Below are positions 11,274 through 23,299 of a DNA stretch of 64,000 bases, piece by piece. Under the pieces are notes generated by a model. That model made no database searches and had not been told where the DNA came from. It was given only the letters and a program-made list of their open reading frames with translations. Position 1 is the stretch's first letter; the number at the start of each line of letters is the position of its first letter. Position numbers and translations under genes: made by a program. Origin of the DNA: Zanthoxylum bungeanum (lineage: Eukaryota > Streptophyta > Magnoliopsida > Sapindales > Rutaceae); assembly GCA_019454045.1 (NCBI GenBank), contig SKCR01032775.1, forward strand, positions 62,001 to 126,000. Reading direction: 5' to 3'.

Positions 11274-12718
11274 GTGTTAGGATATGCTAGTTGCCTTATA
11301 TTTCTTAATCTTGCACTCTCTATGATTAAATCCAACTCTATTCCAAATATAAATAATGCAAGTGGCGGCAATGGCCTTTTTCTATTTGAGATCGAAGTGA
11401 AGTGGAATTCTCTTCCAATGACAAAGTCGTCTTCATTTTCTCTTCCATCAAAGTCGTCTTCATTTTCTCTTCCATCGCCAAAATGCAAACAATTATGTGT
11501 ACAATATTTTATACAACATTTTGTACAGTCATATGTATTAAAAAAAGTACAAATAATAAGAAAGTACAAATAATAAGAGAGGAATTTTTTTCCGTAAATA
11601 TAGTTGTGAAAATTATTGTACAGATATTATTTTTGCGCCAAATATGTCTTTACAAACCACACAAATCTACATATTAGTTCGACTTGTTTTTCCAAGGTGT
11701 CACGTGTAATTACATTATTCTCATATTACACATGTAATATACGTATATGCATGTGTAGGTGTCCTAATTTTTGCCCTATTAGTATAGGTCACGTGTCGTT
11801 CTTCAAACTAAACTTCCTCACCAAGATTCCTTGGTGGAACTGCAGTAGTAGGTCCAATGACGTTTAGACACCTGTTATATAGTTTTAGCACATGTAGACT
11901 GTCAAATTTCCATACCAAATAAACTTACGATACATCTCTAATTCCAAAATTTATCGTTGCGGCCCACGTGATAATCACATGGTTAATAATCTTTCGGGTG
12001 TACTTTCTCCGGATCGTATTCACTTCGGGCAACTAGAATACTAATTCTTCGGTCCGGAATACTAAAATTAATAGAGTTTAATTACAATCAACTTGCACTA
12101 CTTGACAGGTGAAATTAGTGACATAAATCACATTTCACAAAACTAAACATGCAATAATATAGCATGACACATCAAATATGCACTCCCCATCACGACTCCA
12201 AGTATCCAAACATCATTAATCTATAAAAGTAACAATAATAGATCCAAAAAATGTCTTGATCAATCAATCCCTAAAAGAGAACAACAAAACATCCTCTCAA
12301 CACTTAGCTTTAAAAAAAATTATTTTGTCTATGAAACATTTACTTTTTTTGAACATTGGAAAAAATTCAAAGCAGAATTTCAAAAAACGGAGCTCACCGT
12401 TGCGTCCGGAATGGTCAAAAATTGTGGAAATGATAATTCGTTTGTCAAAATCCAACACATGGACCAAAATATAAAATCTCAGAAATTATAAAGGTCAAAG
12501 TGTAATTTCTGAAAGTTCAGGGGCTAAAATATAATTTCGAGAAGTATATGGACCTTTCTAAAATTTACTAGAATTTTGCTGAGATGGCACTGATGATGAC
12601 GTGACAGACACGTGGCACTGACTGAATGACATGTGCCTGCTGACTGAACTGATGACGTGACAGGCTGACTGGGCTGCTGACTATGCATGACAGACTGACG
12701 TGGCGGATGACTTCACGC
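11139..12718. other. Intergenic; probable decayed LTR sequence (minus orientation)
   Basis: No host gene. Features are a (TA)n tract at about 11247-11273, a 26-bp tandem duplication (CGTCTTCATTTTCTCTTCCATC twice, 11429-11477), and a duplicated AAGTACAAATAATAAGA near 11548-11578. From about 12380 the minus strand shows the GGTCCATxxxCTTCTxGAAATTATATTTTAG type of sequence common in plant LTRs, and GACGTGACAGxC motifs to 12715. These continue on the other side of the hAT insertion at 13936, so they are probably one interrupted LTR. Confidence 0.4.
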
Positions 12719-13289
12719 TATGGGTGTTCATAGGGTCAGGTCAACCCTCGACCCGACCTGCGCGGGTTTAGAAAAAAAATTAAAAAAATTCCACCCGACT
12801 CGAAATTTTCGGGTTGCACAACAGGTTTGATACTGAAACCCGACCCGACCCAACCCGATCCTATAAAATATTTATTATTTATTTTAATTATTTTAAAGTT
12901 TTTAGTATAATATGTTTTAAAATTAATTTCATTTATGTTATTTTTTCCTCTAGATAATCGAAGACAGCCTGGGAAAGAAAGTATAATAGCTGACTTAACT
13001 TTGCAAATGACATGGCCACCCTTAGAAAAGCTAAAAAAAATAAAAAAACAAAAACAAAACAAAGGCAAAAAAAAAAAAAAAAAAAAATAAAAAAGGAAAG
13101 GGATACAAAGCAAGGAAGATAGTATAATGCGAACAATCAAAAAATTTACTCAAAGAGAATCGTAAACAATTAGCTACCATACAACATTCGTTTTCATATA
13201 TCCCGATCATTTTGTTATTAAAGAACCCAAAGTTATTATTAAACACAGACCCACTTTACAATATGGAATCCACTTGCTGACTTGCAGAC

Positions 13290-13476
13290 TTTTTTTTTTT
13301 TTTTTTTTTGAAATCGTTGGAAACCCCGCCACCAAACCACTCATTCTGGGCCGCGGCGCAAGTAAAACCCCCGGCTGCCTCAGGCTCTTACAAGAAGTTG
13401 CACCCCCTGGATTCGAACCCAGAACCTCAAGGTGAGATTCTGGACCCTTCACCACCAAGTCACACCCCTTGGGGGC
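13290..13476 (-). mobile_element. tRNA-derived SINE with 14-bp target-site duplication
   Basis: On the minus strand it begins GCCCCCAAGGGGTGTGAC and carries a pol III A box (CTTGGTGGTGAAGGG) and B box (GGTTCGAATCC), a body ending near GATTTC, and a poly(A) tail (poly-T here, 13290-13311). The exact repeat GCTGACTTGCAGAC flanks it at 13276-13289 and 13477-13490. This is the best-preserved of six relatives in the window. Confidence 0.92.
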
Positions 13477-13513
13477 GCTGACTTGCAGACTTGCTCACCC
13501 ATCACACGCGAAA

Positions 13514-13629
13514 ATTATATTATGTATCAGGTATATATGTCATTTCTCTCATAGTAGGAGGGCCCCATAACTGTGTGGGGCCCGTCTGTTGGAGGAATAT
13601 GGCATATACATCTGTCACATGATATACCA
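13514..13629. repeat. Diverged foldback MITE, relative of 5294-5405
   Basis: Same layout as the upstream hairpin but inverted and more decayed: GTATATATGTCATTTCTCTC ... GGGCCCCATAAC-GTGTGGGGCCC ... CATATACATCTGTCACATGATATACCACCTCCA. The outer sequence TGATATACCACCTCCA is shared with the complement of 5286-5300. Confidence 0.8.
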
Positions 13630-14105
13630 CCTCCATCACACGCCGTTTAAAAACTTTAAAAGTTTATAATATGTTTTTAAAAACTTTTTACTATTAATTC
13701 ATTTGTTTCTTGTTTTATTGTATTAAAACTTTATATATATAATAATTATATTACAAATTAATTAATTTATTAAAAAAATTATTTATTTTTGGCCGACCCG
13801 ACGACCTGACCCGACCAGCACTCGATCGGGTTTCACCACCGCGTGACCCGACCCGCGACCCGACATTCGCGTGACCCAACCCGTTCGGGTCTCACAAAAT
13901 TTAAAAAAACCCGACACGATCCGTGAACACCCCTACTGGACGTTGACGTGGCGCTGACTCAGCATCTTCAACCTTCGTCAGTGCGTGGAGGCGCGTGGCG
14001 CGAGTCGGGCGCGTGAGGCAGCCTCCGGTTGGCGCGTGCGGCGCGTGAGCCTTCCTTGAACCTCCGTTCGATCGCCGGAGAATACAGTTGATACGAAACC
14101 GGATA

Positions 14106-14579
14106 CGAAAAGACGAAACCCGATCCAATATCCCGTAGACCCCCAAAGAACCTGTCCTTGAAAACCCTTGGAGATAGCCTCAGATGAATTTTGCCAGCAA
14201 ATAGGACGCCACAAAAGATGCCAACCCTTTGATAAGTCTTTGTTCAATCACTGAACGATGATAAAATTTTCTCAATCTCAAGAAAATAAGTTACTATTCA
14301 CGCACAAAAAATAGGGTTCTTCATTAAGAGATGTTTTTGAGTTTAAATAATAACATACTCAAACCCTAAGAGAGCTAAAAAGACTAATATAACCTTAAAC
14401 TACCCATTACCAACTAAAAACCCATAACTCCTAATTTCTAGCCCTTTTGAACCCATAATTAAATAAAATAAATTAACCCAAATAATAAATAAAAACGGAC
14501 ATCCATGTTGGTTCCATATATAAAAATAAATAATAAATAAGCCTAAACAAACGAAATCGATCCATGCTGCTAGGATCAC
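14106..14579 (-). repeat. LTR-like direct repeat, left copy
   Basis: Shares GACGAAACCCGATCC ... GCTAGGATCACATCA with the right copy; only scattered differences (for example CGCAC versus CTCAC near 14302). Confidence 0.75.
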
Positions 14580-15183
14580 ATCATTCTCCCTCTCTGAAAA
14601 GGATTCGTCCTCGAATCCGTGCCCAGATCATAGATAGTAATGATAAAATCAATTGGACGATTATTCTGGAACAAGGAAAAATCACATGGAAGAAAAGTTT
14701 CAATGTTAGTACAATAATGCTTGTGTATTGTTCCCTCTTGCACATACTCTTCCGCAATATCTAATTTTATTTCACCCACCGTCCCAATGGGATTCCTAAT
14801 TAAGTTCACACTCTCATTTCATTCACAACAAATTCTACATGCTTAACACTCACAAAACTCTCACACGTATTACCCATGTGTTCCCGGCTCACTACTCTCA
14901 TTTGGATGCTCAACACTCTCAACACATTCGACTACACAGTAATTGCATCAATACAGTTAGCCATGTATTGAGCTTCAATTTATCATCACCAGCAACAGCT
15001 ACGTCATCCACCTCAGAAATAGCAACAACCTTCGCATCACACTCACTCATCACTACTTGCTTACTCACTACCATGCTCATATTTTCTTCTTTGACATTAA
15101 CAATATCACTAGAAAGTTTATTTGCTAAGCACTCGACAACTCTTTCTTTTTCCTCTTTTCAACCTCACTTCTCCTCTTCATTA

Positions 15184-15684
15184 TTAATTGATCTTATAGG
15201 CTTGTTGTGGTGTTAAAAGAGAAATAATCACTGACCTCCGCTCCGTGACATAAATGTACCTACTCCTCTCAACATGATGCCACACTTGCCTATCATACTT
15301 CCATGACCCACCCAACAATACGTGACAATCAAGCATAGGCACCACATCACATAATACTTCATCATGAAACCTCATAGTAGTAAAGGCAACCATGACTTGA
15401 TACTCCACCTTAACCTCATCACAATTAGGCAAACCTCGCAACATATAAGGCTTAGGATGGTTTCGCAATGAAAACCTCAATTTCTCCACGAGGCTGGTAC
15501 TAACTAAATTAGCCCATTGTTCCCCATCAATAATCACACTGCACACCTCATCTTTCACAAATACTCTGGTACGAGAGATATTATCTCTTGGGTGACCCAT
15601 AATATCAACCAATGCACTTGGCATCTTGACAAAAACAAACTCAAGAAGGAAGAAACGACTAAAAAAATGACAAAGACGAGACAA
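15184..15684 (-). pseudogene. Gypsy polyprotein relic: aspartic-protease region
   Basis: The minus-strand frame reads VCSVIIDGEQWANLVSTSLV (protease active-site region; the usual DGGS is altered to DGEQ), then LRNHPKPY, FHDEVLCDVVPM and CHVLLG-SWKYDRQVWH. These are hallmarks of plant Ty3/gypsy gag-protease junctions, typically followed by reverse transcriptase, which is absent. The frame opens without a convincing start and ends at 15184; the altered active site and missing pol mark it as dead. Confidence 0.78.
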
Positions 15685-15689
15685 AAATA

Positions 15690-16285
15690 AGACTAAAAAA
15701 ACTCACATGAGACTCAAAATAAAACACAAAAAAAATCAGATTCAAAATTCAGTGACAAATTCAACCAAAAATTTTCTTTTCGATTAAGGAACACTAAGGC
15801 AATCCCTAGCACAACTTAACACACAAGATAATTGATCAAACATTACTGACCATATCTGATTTTTTTTTTTCCACAACCCAGGCAAATGGCGTGAGTCTGT
15901 TTCAAGGTTTTTTTTTTTTTTTTTCTTCGACACACAAGGACCCAAAAACACACAAGACACAGGCTGAAAAGGAATATAGAAGAAAAGAATTAAGAAGAAT
16001 GCTGAAACAATCACAGTGGCCCAAGCAAAAAAAATGTCAAAAGGAGATTGTGGTTGTTATAATTTTTTTTTTTTTTGTCACAAACGGCAACTTTTTTTTT
16101 TTTTTTTTTGGTTACAGACGGCAAACTTTTTTTTTTTTTTTTTGAACCAAACAACCCAACTTACAAAGTAAAGATTAATGGTCAACAGTCACTGCAATTT
16201 TAAACAAGCTAATGGATAGGGGTTAGGCATCAACAGCAAATTTCCTCTTTTTTTTTTTTTTTTGATTGACAAACGAAAGTGCAAA
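15690..16285. other. Low-complexity remainder of the gypsy relic
   Basis: Four poly-T runs (about 15860, 15908, 16062-16076, 16091-16109) plus 16126-16143 and 16248-16263 break the sequence. No gene is visible. On the minus strand these are poly-A runs, possibly insertion scars or slippage products. Confidence 0.45.
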
Positions 16286-16757
16286 AGACGAAACCCGATC
16301 CAAGATCCCGTAGACCCCCAAAGAACCTGTCCTTGAAAACCCTTGGAGATAGCCTCAGATGAATTTTGCCAGCAAATAGGACGCCACAAAGGATGCCAAC
16401 CTTTTGATAAGTCTTTGTTCAATCACTGAACGATGATAAAATTTTCTCAATCTCAAGAAAATAAGTTACTATTCACTCACAAAAAATAGGGTTCTTCATT
16501 AAGAGATGTTTTTGAGTTTAAATAATAACATACTCAAACCCTAAGAGAGCTAAAAAGACTAATATAACACTAAACTACCCATTACCAACTAAAAACCCAT
16601 AACTCCTAATTTCTAGCCCATTTTGAACCCATAATTAAATAAAATAAATTAACCCAAATAATAAATAAAAACGGACATCCATGTTGGTTCCATATATAAA
16701 AATAAATAATAAATAAGTCTTAACAAACAAAATCGATCCATGCTGCTAGGATCACAT

Positions 16758-17330
16758 CAACAGTGCTCGTCTCGACGTGAAAATGCAGATGGTATGCTCA
16801 AAATCGATTTTTGATAACTTTCGTCGGAACCGATTTTCCGAACCGAAGCTATGTTTTTGAGTTTCGAGATCCCACCGTGGAACCTTAGCTCCTGATACTA
16901 CTTGTTGTGATAAAAATACACACAATAGAGGAGAAATGAGAGAAAATTCTTCTTTTATTAAACAAACAAAAAAATTACAAAACTTAAACCAAATTTTACA
17001 AAAAACTATCAACTTTTTTTACTCTCTATTATACTCTATTTGGGATGAAGAGTAAGAGATTATGGGGCTCCTCAATACAAGCGGGCAATTGACATCTTTC
17101 ATCATGCATGATGCATGCTGCTGCTGCTGCTGAGGTCAACAGTAATAGTAATGCCGTTTCATCGGTGAAAGAACAATTGTCATCTTCAATTGTTCGGCAG
17201 AAGTATTATCCCCAAAACATTTCATACAGAGAATTGATAAAATTATCTATCAATTAATGGACTCATAACTTTGAGTCGGATAACTCTCCCTGCCAAAGCC
17301 CAGCCCATCTGATAGATAAAATATATAATA
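16758..17330. other. LTR fragment with primer-binding-site-like motif (minus strand)
   Basis: On the minus strand, sequence ending TATCACAACA (about 16906-16915) is followed by AGTATCAGGAGCTAAGG, close to the initiator-Met primer site TGGTATCAGAGC(T). This suggests an LTR extending rightward from about 16906. A GCT trinucleotide run lies at about 17117-17133. Ends of this LTR were not found. Confidence 0.4.
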
Positions 17331-17599
17331 TAATAGAGGTGTCAACAATCCAATAATTCATTAGCATAAATGTTAAAATATTAAAAATAATTAAAAAAAT
17401 TAATCATATTTATCATTCATTAATTTATTAATAATATCACGTCATTCATATCTCGATTAGCTCAAAAAATTACTCCTTAATAAAAGGCCATCTGTACAAC
17501 TTGGTGCTTAGTGTCACCAAAGATACGGAACCTCGACAGCTAAGCTTCAATTTCCGCCATGTGTATCGCTATTGGACAGCATTATCCACTTTAAGCCTA

Positions 17600-17607
17600 A
17601 CACGTGT
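17600..17607. promoter_or_regulatory. G-box / ABRE candidate upstream of the LEA gene
   Basis: ACACGTGT at 17600-17607, a palindromic ACGT-core element about 96 bp before the start codon, with TACACGATGTG just downstream. ACGT-core ABREs bind bZIP factors and drive ABA/seed expression of LEA genes; function here is inferred from position and gene class. Confidence 0.5.
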
Positions 17608-17702
17608 TCCTACACGATGTGTCTATTCGGTTCACCTCTATTTGTTTCAGTTCACACTGATGCAAAATCCCAAAGATACGATAAGCATTTCAAAAACTTT
17701 TG

Positions 17703-18682
17703 ATGATGAGTGAAGGACGACAGCCGAGGAGGTCACAAGCCGATCAACATCAAGAATCCATCAAATACGGCGACGTATTCGATGTCTCCGGGGATCTTGC
17801 TAAGAAGCCGATTGCACCTGAAGATGCTGCCATGATGCAAACCGCTGAAACCACCATCTTTGGACAGACTCAAAAGGGCGGACCTGCAGCTGTCATGCAG
17901 TCTGCCGCTGCCCAAAATGAGCGAGCAGGTCTTGTCGGTCACCGTGACGTCACTGATATCGCCGGTGACCAAGGCGTCACCGTCACCGAAACTGACCTCC
18001 CTGGGAGGCGCATCATCACTGAATCAATTGGGGACCAGGTCTATATACTTATTTGGACCCCTAGAAGTTTTTATTTTATTCATTATGGCCCCCTATCGAA
18101 TTAACGTTTTGGGTTGCGTGTAGGTTGTGAGACGATATGAGGAACCTACGCCGGTGGCTGTAGGGACAACGGAACAAGGTGCAATAACAATAGGAGAAGC
18201 ACTGGAAGCTACTGCACAAACAGCAGGTGATAAACCAGTGGACCAAAGCGACGCCGCAGCAATTCAAGCAGCGGAAGTAAGAGCTACAGGAACCAATGTA
18301 ATAAGCCCAGGTGGTGTCGCAGCTTCAGCTCAATCTGCCGCAGCTCACAACGAAATAGTAGACCGCGAGGAAAACAAAATCAAGCTCAAAGAAGTTTTGG
18401 TGGTACGTAATTAATTCTACGCCATGCATCGCTTCTTTCTAAATCAATTGGCTAATTGTATATACATGCATTGCATACAAATGACTGCAGGGCGCAACAG
18501 CAAAGCTGCCGGCGGATAAGGCAGTGACACGGCAGGATGCTGAAGGAGTAGTGAGTGCCGAGCTGAGGAATAACCCGAATGTGGCTACGTATCCAGGGGG
18601 AGTGGCGGCGTCTATGGCTGCAGCTGCCAGGCTCAATGAGAACGTTGGCGTATATGAACTTGATCACCAAACTAATGCTTAA
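17703..18682 (+). CDS. LEA D-34 / seed maturation protein (SMP, ECP31-like)
   Basis: Exons 17703-18038, 18124-18402 and 18491-18682, with GT-AG introns of 85 and 88 nt, encode 268 residues. Three SMP (LEA_5/D-34) modules are visible. The first (about 21-78) holds YGDVFDVSGDLA and GGPAAVMQSAAAQNE. The second (about 128-185) holds ITIGEALEATA and PGGVAASAQSAAAHNE. The third (about 205-262) holds ATAKLPADKAVTRQDAEGV and PGGVAASMAAAARLNEN. Members are Ala/Gly-rich, hydrophilic, nuclear or cytosolic proteins that accumulate in maturing seeds and embryogenic cells and protect against drying. The start is the first of two ATG codons; a TTG just upstream is not used. Arabidopsis relatives (recalled: At3g22490/At3g22500) fit the local synteny. 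Confidence 0.93.
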
Positions 18683-18906
18683 GCTTGTTACTTATAAACG
18701 GTCGTTACTCGTTACTCGTTTTTTTATATTTTATATAAACTGAAATTTCCAGAACTGCTCCATATATTTATATGCCTTTTGAGTTTTAATAAACTTGTTA
18801 ACATGTCGTGGTAGTGTCGTCCCCTTCAGTTTTCTCGAGGCTTTGGAGTAATAAATAATTATTATAGTAATACTCCCTCCTGTTTTTTTTACAAAAATGC
18901 TACACT

Positions 18907-19009
18907 TACATACAATCTTACTAACAAAAACTACACCCCTCTCACTGCAGCTACAGTGATTGTAGCTGCAGTGAGAGGGGTGTAGTTTTTGTTAGTAAGA
19001 TTGTATGTA
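18907..19009. repeat. Perfect 49-bp inverted repeat (foldback MITE) downstream of the LEA gene
   Basis: 18907-18955 and 18961-19009 are exact reverse complements around a 5-nt loop (GTGAT). Arm core: CTACACCCCTCTCACTGCAG. Perfect arms in otherwise decayed intergenic DNA imply recent insertion or selection. Located 225 bp after the stop codon. Confidence 0.92.
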
Positions 19010-21185
19010 TGTATATCATTGCTCGTTTTTTTAATATGTCACATTTCTATTTTTGAACGTTTCAAATTATAGTGATATTTCCTTATTTAAGAGAGTTAAA
19101 TGGAAGAAATTTACTTATATATTCTTAATTATTATTAGGAGTATAAATAATTGAATTAAAATAAGATTGTGTGTTGTATTAATGAGGGGGTATATTAGAA
19201 AAATATGATGTTTTAATGATTTCCCGGAAAATGACCAGCTTTTTATGAAATTTCGCAAAACCAACGGCCAGTCGGCCCCAATCGTTACAATTAGGTATCA
19301 AATTGGGCCTTTTTAAAGCTTCATTGGCCCAAGAACAATCATCGTCGTTGTAACGCTGCATGGTTTGAATTTTTCTAAAAAGAATTCACAATTAACAATT
19401 AGATCACCATTGACCTATGAGTCGGAAAAAAAAGTATGAAATTAACTTGGCGAATGTATTGGCGGATGTAACGCTTCATTACTTTTTTTTTTTTTTTTTT
19501 TTAATAATTCTTTTGATGCAAGTACGGTGTTATTATAGTGCCAAAAAACAGGTGGATCAAACATTGAGACTGCTAAATGAATGCTTCATTCATCTCATAA
19601 TTTTCTCTGATTCTTTGTATTTATGAATTGAAGACCAATTTGCTTCATTGCTATGCAGAACTATTAGGTTCAACCTGGAAACTTTTTCTTTCATTGATGG
19701 GAATAAATATTTACAAGTGTGGAGTAGATTTTTCGGGTTTAAATTGTTGAGATACTGACTTCCTATTTCGGTTCCTTTTTTCTGCTTCTCAACATTTGTT
19801 TCTTGCATGGCTGCATGTGTAGAATTATTGTTAGAACTTATAGTGTGGATATTATAAATTTCTGCTGTTATATGAGAAATGGGTTCATTTGGGTTGGTTG
19901 TATGTTCATCGAAACCGTATATTTTTTTCATAATGTTAGACGAGGCATAATGTTTTTTCACTATAAAACAAGATTGAATATTTCAGTAAATGGTACTTAA
20001 CATGGTGTTATTATGTATTTTTGCAGTACGCTTGTTGGATATTTGGATGTGGATGGTGGATAATGGTTTAGCCGTTGGACTTATTTGTTAATGCGGTTGT
20101 TTAATTGTAATTGTAGTGACTTGTGTAATGTGTATCGTAACTGTTATTTGGGATTGAATTTGTCAATTTGGGAATTAGGATGTTGTAATTCAGATCAAAT
20201 TTGTTATCAAATCAAACTTATCCGGATCGTTAACGGATCAAATTCAGATATGTTATCAAATTCAGATCCATTATCAAATTCAGATCATTCGATAGTTATC
20301 GGATCATATCGGTTCGGGGTTTAATAAGGATATCGAACCATATCAGATATAATATACCAATGTCAAATAAATCGAACCAGATTCGGTTCGATCCGATCCG
20401 AATCCGATAGTGTCCAGGGCTACTGAAGGGGACCGGAGGCTCTCCCCAATTGGGACGGGATGAAATTTTTTTAAAAAATTAATTCAAAATATGAGGAAAT
20501 TTAATACATATTTCTTATTTGGGGAATGAATGAGGATTAAGTAAAATTCTCATTCCTCCTCCTTACCCATCTTAAAATGTTTAGTGACTTGATATATATA
20601 TATTACTTTTTATTGAGGGATCTATTATTTTATTAAGTTGCGGACTAAATAAAAAGTCTCAAAAATACGAATTTCAATTTTCTATATAAATTTTGATTTG
20701 TGTAATAGATATTTTTAAAGTATGTTTGATTTATGGTTAAAGACTTAAAGTAATAGTCAATGTATTTTTCAATGATTTAAATTTATTTTAATAATTTATT
20801 TATTATTCAGGGTTTGGGGGTCTTGAGAACCTTTTTTTTATGCAAATAATTATAAGTGGAATGAGAGAGGACACTGGACATCTAAATTAAAATTATCGAG
20901 ATGGGTACGAAAATGTCGATCTCTTATCCTCCTCATTGCCATCCCTGAATATAATGTTTTCAGATTATTTCGTTTAGGAGTTTGTATTATTATTAATCAT
21001 TTTAATTTTTTCGTCAGATTTCTAATTTTATTCAGATTTTTCATTATTCAATAAATAAATATTATTTTAAAAAATTAGTTTATTGCTTAGGATTTATATA
21101 TTTATCATTAATTCAGATTTTCGCTTATTTTAATTTTAGTATAAATTGGCATTGTATTAATTCTCACATGATAGGACGAAAAAGT
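19010..21185. other. Intergenic, AT-rich, with hAT-array fragments
   Basis: No gene. At 20205-20425 a run of ATCAAATTCAGATC / ATCGGATC / GATCCGAATCCGATA units ends at ...GTGTCCAGGGCTA, resembling the right half of a hAT array element. A second possible element spans about 20420-20955, ending ATTGCCATCCCTG. Poly-T at 19483-19502. Confidence 0.45.
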
Positions 21186-22990
21186 ACAATAGTGAAATAA
21201 GAAGTTTGAAAAACAGAAAATAGAAAACAAAAACAAAAATTAATGTATACTGAGTACTGAGTGGTCAAAGTTATTCTAACAAAGAGTAGGGGTCCATGAC
21301 ATGAGTAGCAACTAGCAAGCACCTGCACCCCCTACATGAGTTTTACACATCAATCATTTCAGGCCAATTTCAGTTACATTATTGAAACTGTAATATATTT
21401 TTTAAAAAAAATATAAGATCTGAGAAAAAGACAAGCTTATAAATGAAAATAAACAGATGTCTGTAATAATGTTAATTGCAAATGTTCTGAAAATCAGATT
21501 AGTTCTATTTGTTGAACCGATCAAATCGAAAATCAATCATGAGTTTAGATGAATACTGTTGATGCTGTTTTTTAGGCACTATTATATTTAAGCAGCACGA
21601 CAGGGGTAAAAGGATAAATTCTCTCCTTGGTCAAAATCATAAAAAAAGGACCATCATGACTAACCACATAAGTGAGGGTCGAGCACTTAATGGTAGGTGA
21701 CCGACCACTTCGGTTCGGATGACCTGGCATTATCAGATCGGCGTAAGCATTCTCAGTTCAAATGACCATCATGACCGACCTCATGAAGACCGACCAGATA
21801 GCGAGATATGCTCCAGAAGATGACACCCTATTCTTGCAGATAAGACGACAAATTGTCCTATTTTCATGGGGAAAACTGGTGAGACAGAGTCCTAGTAGGA
21901 TAAAGAAAGTAAATGTAGTTTTGATTAGGAATCCTTATGGGAAAAGAGAATAGTTTTGATTAGGAATCCTTATGGGAAAAATGAATAGTTTCAACTAGGA
22001 AATTCTTATAGGATAAGGAATCTGATTTATACACTATTATAAATAGAAGGGTAGAGTGTGCATAAAAGGAGGAACAAGTTGAGAGCATTGAGAATGAGGA
22101 TCAGAATCATTACCATCAGACTTGTAAAAAAACAAGAAGCAGAGCTGAGAAGCGTGTTTGAGTAATAAAAGTATCATCCTTTTTGTGCCCATGGACGTAG
22201 GTCGGACCAAGTTCCGCCAAACCACGTTAAATCTCCTTGTCGATTGATGTATTGGCGTATTTATCTGTCTTTTGCTAAGTTTGTCTTTGGTCCCCCATAA
22301 CCAAACAAATTCACTATTGATGGAGGATTGTCTCGGGAGTAAAATTCTCATATTGCCCCTGAGACCAAAATCCGCCGTCAATAAATACTATTGGTTCTTT
22401 TAGTACTAAAATATTAATAGTGGAAAATATAAAAAGATCGGAATGTGAAAAATTAGAAGAGATTTTTTAAAAGATAAGATAGCTTAAGTGGTAATGATTA
22501 ATGAATTAATTATAGATAGAGATGGAGTGTAAAAAACCTAATTTCATATTTTTAATTATGAACAAGCTATAAATTCTCCCATTCTAGGACTAACATTTTG
22601 AAAAACAGAAAATAAAAAAAAAAATAAAAAAAAATTAAACATGTTTGACTGAGTGGTCAAAGTTCCTCTAACAAGAAGGGGGAACAGAAGCAGGAGTATC
22701 ATTTTAGGCCCATATGAGTTACACTTCTCTACATAATTGAAACAAAACTCCAAAACTGTTCAATAAGAAGACAGACAAAAATCCTCTCACAGTCTCACAT
22801 AATTGAAACCGTAATGATGTTTTTTTCCCCTTTTTTATAAATTTTTTTTTTAAATGAACGATGTAGTTGATAGGTAAAATAAGCCTAAAAATGAAAATAA
22901 ACTGTGAAATTGAAAATCGATTATGAGTCCGGTTCGATTAAAAAATAAGGTCATAAGTTAGCTGTATGTATTCTAAAGAGAGCAAATGAC
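21186..22990. repeat. Diverged direct repeats flanking a solo-LTR-like block
   Basis: Segments 21186-21560 and 22590-22960 share GAAAAACAGAAAAT, GACTGAGTGGTCAAAGTT, TCTAACAA, AATTGAAAC.GTAAT and AATGAAAATAAAC in the same order. Between them, about 21590-22345 resembles a degraded LTR (GGACGTAGGTCGGACCAAGTTC near 22193, typical of plant copia LTR ends). It contains a 37-bp tandem duplication (TAGTTTTGATTAGGAATCCT at 21914 and 21951). Confidence 0.5.
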
Positions 22991-23299
22991 ATATGCTCAC
23001 TCGTGATTCTTTGAAGGACAGTCGATAACTTTCATAAACTGGAAGCAATCAGCTCATATTCAAACCCACCAGTACTATAAAAGCAATCAATTTTCTTGCC
23101 CATCGATTTTGTCTTTCACCATTACACAACAAGTTTTTTTTTAATGTTTTTGAAGTGCTATGAAAGTTACAGGCTACAGTACTCTCATTATGCAAACTGA
23201 CCAAGTTCTGATAGATTTTAGAATCTTGCATGAAAATGTATGATCATGATTTCTTTGTTTGTTTCATTTATTTGTTGATTTGAAATTTTTATAATGGCT

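Larger units (their letters stand above)
12719..13935. mobile_element. hAT-type element with CCCGACCCGA arrays, itself invaded by a SINE and a MITE
   Basis: The left end TATGGGTGTTCA and right end TGAACACCCCTA are inverted repeats of the TAGGGGTG... type. Subterminal zones are dense in CGACCCGACC / CGGGTT. Flanking octamers CTTCACGC and CTGGACGT match at 5 of 8 positions, a decayed duplication. A SINE (13290-13476) and a foldback MITE (13514-13629) lie inside, so this element is older than both. Confidence 0.7.
14106..16757 (-). mobile_element. Truncated Ty3/gypsy-type LTR retrotransposon, minus strand
   Basis: Two direct repeats of about 473 bp (14106-14579 and 16286-16757), nearly identical by eye, flank a gypsy-type protease relic. 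On the minus strand each repeat begins TGATGTGATCCTAGCAGC. The left copy is immediately preceded by the purine tract AGAGAGGGAGAA (14580-14591), as expected of a 3' LTR after its polypurine tract. Homology stops at 14106/16286 at different neighbouring sequence and no primer-binding site follows, so one LTR is truncated. The left LTR may continue through 13936-14105 and 11.6-12.7 kb. Confidence 0.6.

Noticed and set aside
13377..13440. tRNA-like B boxes as possible tRNA genes
   Set aside because: No cloverleaf or acceptor stem; flanking duplications and poly(A) show SINEs.
12736..13458. Several Phe-rich minus-strand frames
   Set aside because: Created by a poly-A tract at about 13068-13087 and the SINE tail; no protein character.
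15891..16145. 84-codon Phe-rich frame
   Set aside because: Translation of poly-T runs.
17700..17702. TTG upstream as start of the LEA frame
   Set aside because: Nuclear plant genes start at ATG; the first ATG is at 17703. The same applies to the OVATE frame extension from 30086.
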